The position numbers were made by a program, and so were the translations under genes. A DNA stretch of 64,000 nucleotides from Lunularia cruciata (taxonomy: Eukaryota > Streptophyta > Marchantiopsida > Lunulariales > Lunulariaceae), in contig OX419760.1 in assembly GCA_948567375.1 (NCBI GenBank), forward strand, positions 38,936,001 through 39,000,000. The letters run 5' to 3'. Position 1 is the first letter of the stretch; every line of letters starts with the position of its first letter. Under the pieces are notes generated by a model, which saw only the letters and a program-made list of their open reading frames with translations, had not been told where the DNA came from and made no database searches. This document shows, in pieces, positions 57,315 through 64,000 of the stretch.

Positions 57315-58028
57315 ATTGATCTTGAGATCCGCAAGTTGTTATGTGATGGTTTGAAGTAGATCTTTTGGTGGAGGTGCAAGAACTGGAGCAACTACTACTT
57401 GTGGTGCAACCCTTGCCACCAAAATATCAGAAGTTCCACCATACTTGTAGCCTTGAGGAGGATGCACAACCTCCTTCACCACCAAATCACTCTCATCCCC
57501 TTCCAAACTCTCCTCCATACAAATTGCTATCTTGATAGCTTCAACCTTGGAAGAAGGTTTCTCATATCTCACCTTGCTTCTAATTTGTGGTCTCAATCCT
57601 CCCACAAAATTTTTGGTGAGCATGGCCCCTATGCCAATCATAGTAGTCTCCACATCATCTCTACCCTTCCTCAACACTATGCAGAATTTGGACTCTAACT
57701 TTTCCACTCTTTCCACATAAACTCTCACTTTCTCTCCATCTCCTTGCTTGAGAAATGTAACCTCACTCATAAATCTCTCATAACTCTCATCAAAAATAAA
57801 TTTCTCAATGAGTGTTGAAGTCAAAGTCTCCCAAGACTCCTCTTCCCCATCTCTCCTCTTTTTTTTTTGATATTCTGACTCATACCATGTAAGTGCCACA
57901 TCCTCAAAGAACATGCTCATGCATTCTTCCTCCTCTCATTGTTTCCTATGCAAGCTCTCTTGAAGTTTCTCACAAAGGCCTCTACATCTTCTCCATCCTT
58001 GCCAAAGAAAACCAGAAGTTTTCCCATC
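57315..58028 (-). pseudogene. D gag, capsid region
   Basis: Starts MGKLLVFFGKDGEDVEAFVR at about 58025, shifts frame once near 57923, then is open to 57339: FEDVALTWYESEYQKKKRRD, SWETLTSTLIEKFIFDESYE and KQGDGEKVRVYVERVEKLES. This is the retrotransposon gag block with the conserved Trp-Tyr. The AAAAAAAAA run at about 57862-57870 may be a slip site or the source of a length change. Confidence 0.85.
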
Positions 58029-58252
58029 TTAACCTCTCACTATCTTTCTTTCTCTCAATTTTTTTTCTTTTGTCTCACTCCATAACTAATAGAGTATGTA
58101 CATGACTCACACCATTTGAGGAAAATTCACCCTAGTGAACACAAAAGGCTCAGATTTCTCCAAGATTTATATAGCAACATCAAATCTTAGAGTGCATATT
58201 AATCAAACCTTCATGGATAGTTTATCCATAAGTTGAAAGATTATCTCCATCA

Positions 58253-58725
58253 CTAATCTTGAGAACTAGCTGATGAAGGTGGTAGTATTTCTGTAGCTAT
58301 ACTAAGACTCTCTCCAAGATCCTTCACCAAAGTCTCCAAAAGTGATTTTACTCCACTACACTCATGTCTTTTTGGAAGTCCTTCAACTCCACAAACCTCA
58401 CACAACTCCTTGGTCTTAGATCTTCTCCCTCCCAATCTTGGTGAAGAAGGTCCAACATGCAAACCCAAGTCAAGTAAGCCTCTCCTTTCCCTCAATCTCT
58501 TGCTTTCAAAGGTCAATGGACATGAACTTGCCTTATGTCCCTTCTCGCCACATAGAAAGCACTTAGACTCACTCTTTCCTCCAAGTGGTGTAGGTTTTGG
58601 ATCCTCTCAACACTCTCTTCAAATTCTATTGTAAACTCTCTTTTCCTCAAATCCACCCCTACAATCACCTCAAACCCTTGGGGAACCTTGCATAGTCTCA
58701 ATTTGCACTCTTGGTGATCCTCCAT
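58253..58725 (-). pseudogene. Extra ORF ahead of D gag, with zinc knuckle
   Basis: ATG at 58725 (MEDHQECKLRLCKVPQGFEV), one frameshift near 58600, then CFLCGEKGHKASSC, a complete CX2CX4HX4C knuckle (about 58562-58520), then a Leu/Arg-rich region, CEVCGVEGLPKRHEC and a stop after PPSSASSQD. Together about 155 residues, separated from gag by about 225 bp with no continuity. Gypsy elements usually have no ORF in this place. Function unknown; RNA binding is the plain inference from the knuckle. Confidence 0.65.
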
Positions 58726-58740
58726 GTTCCCAAGATGAAT

Positions 58741-59384
58741 CTAAACACTCAAACATGCTTTTTGTTGCTCTCAAACTCCTCATCCATGAGATCTCCACTC
58801 TTTAGAATTGACCTTTCCTCACAATTTCACTCACACCTCTCAACTGTATAATACAGTCCTCCAAAAATTTTCACACATTATCACAACTCTAGGGTGTCAC
58901 TCTTTGCAAAATTTCATATCTTTTTTCATTGAGCCATTTGGCCTAGACACCTTTCTATTCAACACACGTATTTCAGATTTGGTCTGAAAACCACCCCCCT
59001 CTTTTCAAAAACTCATAACTCCCTGCTCAAGAATGATCTCTCTCTAAGTTTTGTGTCAGCAGGTAGGATATAACGTACTTAATTTTCATGAAAATTGTCA
59101 CAAAAATCCACTTAAAATTAAATAAATGGCAGACTCTATACAACTTTCCAAAGAGCATGCAATTGCGGGAGCAGTTTACCCTATCAACTTTCAAAAATTC
59201 TAGCCCAATGTGCATAATAGCTCTCACAATAGCTCTAAGTGTGCTAACTGAAAGATAACCCAAGTTATTATATGTAGAAATTTCAAGTTCATATCTCAAA
59301 CTTGAGATTTTGCCCAAAATCACCTTAATCCCCAAAATCTGCAATCCACCTCACACAATCTCTACAAATCCTTGCATGTGTACT
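58741..59384 (-). other. Probable leader and 5' LTR remains of element D
   Basis: Position upstream of the extra ORF suggests leader or LTR. No TG...CA ends, primer site or second copy could be found in the window. The frame 59344-59027 has no recognisable domain. Confidence 0.3.
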
Positions 59385-60072
59385 ATAACACCCATTTGTG
59401 CACTTGTGTGGTATTGTGATATTTAGCTTGGTATTACAAGTACTTGAGAGATATTATTTATATAGAGATAAAAGGATGGTTCTACATTAGTCATGATTAG
59501 CTAAAGTTAGTCATAGCTAAGATAGTGGGGACCTTACTTTAGAGGAAGTGGAAAAGATAAGCACCACTATTTTGGATTCTAGTGTGTTGACTTGGTATTA
59601 TTCCTAGGTGTTTAGCTTTGAGAAAAGAGTTGAGAACTCTTGGGCCCGCAAGCCTTTTTATTTTGGATTCTTCTATAGTCCAAGGATAGCCCATGTGAAG
59701 GAATCCTTGACTTAGTGGTTGGGTCAAGATAAGACCACATGCTTAGGGGAATATGCCCATGTGAATGGATATTCCTTTCTGCTTTTTGACTTTACTTGAC
59801 TTTTAGTCTAGTAACTTGAGTTACTACAGTAATTAGTAACTTTGGTACGTAACTATTTCACAAGTATATAAACAAGGGGTGAGGAGGTACTCATTATCCT
59901 TTCATTTGCAACTTTCTTGCTCTCATGGAGTTCTCTAGTGAGCAATGTCTTGAGTCTTGGAGTGTTAGCCTTGGAGGAGTATGATGGAGTTGGGGTTCCT
60001 TGCCTTCTTAGTCCATGGTGCGCTACCATAATACACATCAGAGGTTCATCCTGAGTGAGAGACACGTTGGCT
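59385..60072 (+). repeat. LTR-like copy 1, left arm of a large inverted repeat
   Basis: Starts TATAACACCC (TGTAACACCC with G-to-A), contains a TATATAAACAAGGGG box near 59868, and ends near TACCATAATACA followed by CATCAGAGGTTC, a weak match to a tRNA-Met primer site. Its reverse complement closely matches 60290-60964. The same open frame (GFLHMGYPWT, GPRVLNSFLKAKHLGIIPSQ) is found in all three copies only because they are the same repeat; it is not a gene. Confidence 0.75.
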
Positions 60073-60343
60073 CACAATACAAGATGTAAAAAATCACTTC
60101 AAAGACATCATAATGAACTACAGGGTATACAAATGGATCTTGGTTCTCTAACATAAGTTTAGCCTTCTCCTCTCCTAATGTTCTCTCCAAGTGAGCTCTC
60201 ATAGCTTCCTTCTGCCTAATGTAAAATTGAACGTGGAACATTATCTTGCCTTCTAGAGAGGTCCCGACAACTGAACCAAATATGTGAGCCGGCTGTCTCT
60301 CACTCAGGATGAACCTCTGATGGTTATTATGGTAGCGCACCAT
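60038..60343 (-). other. Spacer of the inverted repeat with a short open frame
   Basis: The frame 60343-60038 reads from one arm through the spacer into the other: HIFGSVVGTSLEGKIMFHVQ, IRQKEAMRAHLERTLGEEKA, PFVYPVVHYDVF. The central part (about 60074-60289) is unique and may be the first internal coding sequence of a retroelement following the primer site. No known domain recognised. Confidence 0.4.
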
Positions 60344-60964
60344 GGACTAAGAAGGCAAGGAACCCCAACTCCATCATTCTCCTCCAAGGCTAACACTCCA
60401 AGACTCAAGACATTGCTCACTAGAGAACTCAATGAGAGAGATAGTTGCAAATGAAAAGATGATGAGTACCTCCTCACCCCTTGTTTATATACTTGTGAAA
60501 TAGTTACGTACCAAAGTTACTAATTACCGCTGTAACTCAAGTTACTAGACTAAAAGTCAAGTAAAGTCAAAAAGTAAAAAGGAATATCCATACACATGGG
60601 CATATTCCCCTTAGCATGTGATCTTATCTTGACCCAACCACTAAGTCAAGGTTTTCTTCACATGGGCTATCCTTGGACTAAAGAAGAATCCAAAACAAAA
60701 AGGCTTGCGGGCCCAAGAGTTCTCAACTCTTTCCTCAAAGCCAAACACCTAGGAATAATACCAAGTCAACACACTAGAATCCAAAATAGTGGTGCTTATC
60801 TTTTCTACTTCCTCTAAAGTAAGGTCCACTCTATCTTAGCTATGACTAACTTTAGCTAACCATGACTAATATAGAACCATCCTTTATCTCTATATAAATA
60901 ATACCAAGCTAAATACCAAGCTAAATATCACAATACCACACACATGCACAAATGGGTGTTACAT
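60290..60964 (-). repeat. LTR-like copy 2, right arm of the inverted repeat
   Basis: On the minus strand it starts TGTAACACCC at 60964. It matches copy 1 over almost its full length, including TATATAAACAAGGGG near 60480. Near 60900 a 12-bp unit (AATACCAAGCTA) is duplicated relative to copy 1. Confidence 0.75.
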
Positions 60965-61095
60965 CACAATCTAGTAGGGTGGGCAGATTCTGCCAAACAA
61001 TGACCAAAATCTAGTCTAAACTAGCTAGTCTCACACCAACAAGCTAGCGTGCTAACCTTTCTAGGCCTTTGTAGCCTCTCATAGCCCTATGCAAA
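60965..61095. other. Spacer between LTR-like copies 2 and 3
   Basis: About 130 bp with no recognised feature. Confidence 0.4.
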
Positions 61096-61609
61096 GTAAC
61101 GAACCCCAACTCCATCATACTCTTCCAAGGTTAACACTCCAAGGCTCAAGACATTTCTCACTAGAGAACTCAATGAGAGAGAGATAGTTGTAAATGAAAG
61201 GATGATGAGTACCTCCTCACCCCTAGTTCCTTTACTTGTGAAATAATTATACACCAAAGTTATCAATTACTGAAGTAACTCAAATCAGTAAGCTAAAAGT
61301 CAAATAAAGTAAAAAAGTTAAAAGAATATCCATACTCATAGGAATATTCTTGTAAGCATATGGTCTTATCTTGACCCAACCACTAAGTCAAAGATTCTTT
61401 CACATGGGCTTTCCTTGGACTATTGAAGAATCCAAAACAAAAGGGCTTGTGGGTCCAAGAGTTCTCAACTTGTTTCTCAAAGCCAAACACCTAAGAAGAA
61501 TACCAAGTCAATACACTAGAACCCAAAATAGGGGTGCTCACCTTTTCCACTTCCTCTAAAGTAAGGTCCCCTTTATCTTAGCTATGACTAACTTTAGCTA
61601 ATCATGACT
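61096..61609 (-). repeat. LTR-like copy 3, interrupted by element H2
   Basis: Same orientation as copy 2: GAACCCCAACTCCATCAT at 61100 and GCTATGACTAACTTTAGCTA near 61580. It breaks off at TGACT (61605-61609), where the H2 LTR starts. The remaining part is expected beyond the window. Confidence 0.8.
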
Positions 61610-62023
61610 TGTAACAGTATGGAGTTTAGCGACATAATTAGTAAGGCTAACAAAGTAGATAATAAGCCAAATTAGCCTAGAATATTCCAAAAGCATCTAG
61701 GAAGCTTCTTGGGAAGCTTCCCGACTAGTTAACTTGCACTCCAAGTAGGTAGCTTCTAAAGGAAGCTTTAACTAGCTTAGCTTGCACGCCAAGTAAGCAG
61801 CTTCTAGAAGGAAGCTTCTTGAGAAGCTTCTTAGTTAACTTGGCTCGCACTCTAAGAAAGCGGCTCAAGGAAGCTTCTTGAGAAGCTTCTCAATGGCCTT
61901 GTATGCTACCTATAAAGACCAAAGCCGAAGCTCATGCTAGGCATTTTGGAGTTTTCTCTCATTCAAGTGTCCCAATGTGAGTTTCCATTCTCCTATTTCT
62001 CTACTTGGATTCTGTCTTTTACA
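61610..62023 (+). repeat. 5' LTR of H2
   Basis: 414 bp, TGTAACAG to TTTTACA, similar to both H1 LTRs. Confidence 0.92.
61690..61918 (+). promoter_or_regulatory. Heat-shock-element-like cluster and TATA box in H2 LTR
   Basis: GAAGCTTC near 61701, 61713, 61811, 61823, 61870 and 61882; TTCTAGAAGGAAGCTTC at about 61802-61818 offers TTC-ta-GAA boxes. TATAAAGA at 61911-61918. Position relative to the LTR end is as in H1. Confidence 0.7.
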
Positions 62024-62024
62024 T

Positions 62025-62036
62025 TGGTATCAAAGC
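62025..62036 (+). other. Primer-binding site of H2
   Basis: TGGTATCAAAGC differs by one G-to-A change from the plant tRNA-Met site. Confidence 0.88.
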
Positions 62037-62039
62037 AAG

Positions 62040-63200
62040 AATGGGATGGATGGAATTTATGGACCACCAAATCCACTTCCACCAAACCATTGGGATTTTT
62101 GCATCCAAATACTACCCAAGCATTGTTTCACACAATTCATCACCTCACACTTTAAATAAGATTTTATGCATATGATCACCATATTTGAGGAACCCTTGGT
62201 GCTTCCGGTTGTAACTTATGGAGAACAGTGGATGTGTTTTTTCTATGTGTTAATAAATTAGATAGATTGGGAGTGGTGTGATAGAGTAGCAACCAGAGCG
62301 GCAATACCCAATGTTATCCTTGCTATGCAGCAATAAATTGAGCACCTTACTCGATTGTTGGATGAACAAGATCTTCAACGACAAGAGCAAGTGGAGAGAG
62401 TACCAATTTGAGAAGGAGAAGATTGGATCAGATTCCCTAAACCCAAGGTATTTGAAGGCAAGAATCTTTTGGGTGCAGTGGAGAATTTTGTGTTTGGTTG
62501 TGAATGTTACTTGGAAGCTACTAGTCTACAAGACAAGCAAAAACATATTCTCTTGGCTTCTAGCCAATTGGATGGAGTAGCAAAGCTATGGTGGAGATTT
62601 CGAGTGGAGCAAGATGAATGAAAAATTGTTGCACCAATCTTGACATGGGCAAATTCAAGAGTGCAATAATTAGTCGGTTCCAAGCCATAAATGCCACACA
62701 AGCTGCACGGGATAAGTTGGCAGGGTTGAAACAGATTGGTGCTGTACAAAGTTACATCACACAATTCCAAAACACCATCATGCAAATTCTAGATATATTG
62801 GAAGGTGAAGCTCTGGATTGATTTTTGAGGGGCTTGAAGGCAAGAACCAAATTAGAGGTAACCATGCGAGAGCCACAACACTTGGAGGAAGCTATTTGGT
62901 TGGCCAAACGATTTGATTCATTAGTGGTAACAACTTGGTCTTGACCTTGACCTCCACAGAGCCTACCAATACACTACGCACAAGTGGAGGAGCAAACATC
63001 AATGGAGATCCATGCCATTCAACAAAGACCACTTAGCACAGTAGATAAAGAGAAACTTTGACAAAATAGTGGTTGTTTTTATTGTCGCCAATTAGGGCAT
63101 CGCATTGCTGAATGTCCACTCAAGAATGGACGACCTCAACAAGTTGTCTAGGTGGAGGTTGTGAAGCAGAATGATCAGGGAAATGAGGAATCCTAGTAGG
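62040..63200 (+). pseudogene. H2 gag with zinc knuckle
   Basis: QQQIEHLTRLLDEQDLQRQE-like N-terminal coil, KPKVFEGKNLL, HILLASSQLDGVAKLWWRF, then FKSAIISRFQAINATQAARD, SYITQFQNTIMQILDILEGE and EVTMREPQHLEEA. Near the end GCFYCRQLGHRIAECP (about 63069-63116) is an intact CX2CX4HX4C knuckle. Stops occur at about 62410 and 62820. Confidence 0.88.
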
Positions 63201-63289
63201 AGATTTTGAGCCACCTATTAAGAGCTTGATTAATTCCAATGGGATTGAAGGCTTGACCTATGAAAGTTTGCTTCACTTGCAAGGTACAA

Positions 63290-63660
63290 TATCTAATTGG
63301 GGTTGTAGGATTTTGGTTGATCTGGAAGTTTAGAGAATTGCATGTTTATGCAAGTAGCAAAGGAATTGGGTATTCCTATCAAGCCAATGATTGGAAGTAG
63401 TTTGATGATGGCGGATGGTAGAAAGTGTTCTGCATTCCGCACCTTGCATCTTGTTACCTTCAAGATTGGGAAGGAGTATTTGGAGTGTATGAGGTTTGTA
63501 GTGCCACCTCTACACTATGATATCATTTTGGGTCTACCTTGGCTTGAACATCATAAGGTTCAATTTTATTAGACCTAATGCCAAATTCAAGTACAATACC
63601 AAGATATGAATTTCCGATTAGGTTGTCTGGCACCTCTGAGTAAGACACCTAAGAATAGTT
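63290..63660 (+). pseudogene. H2 aspartic protease
   Basis: Open from 63342: FMQVAKELGIPIKP, SLMMADGRKCSAFRTLHLVT and YDIILGLPWLEHHKV. The catalytic Asp-Ser-Gly at about 63317 is lost through a one-base deletion (GATCTGGAAG in place of GATTCTGGAAG). Confidence 0.82.
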
Positions 63661-63845
63661 AGTCCCAAGATGGGAATTTTGTCAAGAAGGTAGCCATAGA
63701 GCAAACTTGGAAGGGAGATGAGTCCCAAGATTGGAAGTTTTCCAAGAAGGCAACCAGGGAGCAATCTTGGAAGAGAGATGAATCCCTAGAAGGGAAGTTT
63801 GCTAGTAAAGCAGCCATAGAGCAAGCTTTGGAGGAAAATAAGTTA
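63660..63845 (+). repeat. Three in-frame repeats in the protease-RT spacer of H2
   Basis: Three units beginning CAAGATGGGAA, CAAGATTGGAA and CTAGAAGGGAA, each about 60 bp, equivalent to 27464-27650 in H1. They encode variants of F-x-K-K/S-x-A-x-x-Q. Confidence 0.83.
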
Positions 63846-64000
63846 GTATTCGTAGTGTGGATCAAGTAGATTGCACAAGAAAAATCTGCGGAGGGCCGAG
63901 AGCCTCATCAAGCAATGGTTGATCGGATAGTTAAGGAGTTTGCAAACGTGTTTTTGAATGATCTGCCAAAGGGATTACCCTCTGATTGAGGTATGCCCTT

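Larger units (their letters stand above)
54851..58740 (-). mobile_element. Ty3/gypsy element D with an extra zinc-knuckle ORF ahead of gag
   Basis: Minus-strand layout: extra ORF (58725-58253), gag (58028-57315), zinc knuckle and protease (57314-56424), RT and start of RNase H (56427-54880). The long frames are among the best preserved gypsy coding stretches here, with single lesions between them. RNase H stops soon after LYIDASNVAIG, where the copia remnant C5 begins; integrase and 3' LTR are absent. The 5' LTR was not identified. Confidence 0.85.
61610..64000 (+). mobile_element. Ty3/gypsy element H2 (H family), continues past window end
   Basis: Second member of the H1 family: 5' LTR 61610-62023, primer site, gag, protease and repeat spacer in the same order, reaching the start of the RT region at 64000. 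It allows the C1 insertion site in H1 to be read, because gag is uninterrupted here. Single stops and frameshifts are present. Confidence 0.92.

Noticed and set aside
59539-61559. Three near-identical 62-73-codon frames (GPRVLNSFLKAKHLG) as a conserved small protein family
   Set aside because: They lie at the same place in three copies of one LTR-like repeat; conservation follows from the repeat, not from coding.
1-64000. Prokaryotic features: operons, Shine-Dalgarno sites, phage or plasmid genes
   Set aside because: GT-AG introns, tRNA-Met-primed LTR elements and plant gene families show nuclear plant DNA throughout.

Overview
The window is nuclear DNA of a land plant with a retrotransposon-rich genome. 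Two intron-containing plant genes sit in small islands between blocks of decayed, nested LTR retrotransposons. The gene families are land-plant families and the retroelement primer sites match plant initiator tRNA-Met. The many non-seed-plant-like traits (large TE load, PHD-carrying gypsy element, SANT-like gene fragment) make a fern, lycophyte or bryophyte more likely than a flowering plant, but the species cannot be fixed from sequence alone.

Layout. 1-743: broken minus-strand SANT/trihelix-like gene fragment. 2767-11529: complete 13-exon squalene synthase gene (409 codons by hand splicing) with a tandemly duplicated splice acceptor/exon start at exon 7 and a 4.67 kb intron 8 filled by a degenerate repeat array. 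12769-15784: 3' part of a minus-strand copia element (C2). 15785-32812: an old Ty3/gypsy element (P) whose integrase ends in a PHD zinc finger. P was split by a second gypsy element (H1, 20205-31036, perfect 5-bp target duplication GTGGA), and H1 was in turn split inside gag by a minus-strand copia element (C1, 21200-26379). 32813-42047: a minus-strand copia remnant (C3) split by a full-length chromodomain gypsy element (K, 33271-39882). 42048-47224: a plus-strand copia element (C4) with both LTRs. 49012-50556: six 3' exons of a plant SAM-dependent methyltransferase gene. 51839-54850: minus copia remnant without integrase (C5). 54851-58740: minus gypsy element (D) with an extra zinc-knuckle ORF ahead of gag. 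59385-60964: two LTR-like copies in inverted orientation, with a third copy at 61096-61609 interrupted by a second H element (H2, 61610 to the window edge).

The main observations are: (1) the H-family LTRs carry dense arrays of heat-shock-element-like GAAnnTTC motifs just upstream of a TATA box; (2) element P carries a C4HC3 PHD finger behind its integrase, whereas K and H1 carry chromodomains, so two kinds of chromatin-reader module occur in one nest; (3) squalene synthase has a tandem duplication covering the acceptor and the segment for its second Asp-rich motif; (4) target duplications allow the order of insertions to be read directly. No CRISPR, operon, phage or prokaryotic feature is present. 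All splice junctions and element ends were placed by hand; percentages and database matches were not computed.
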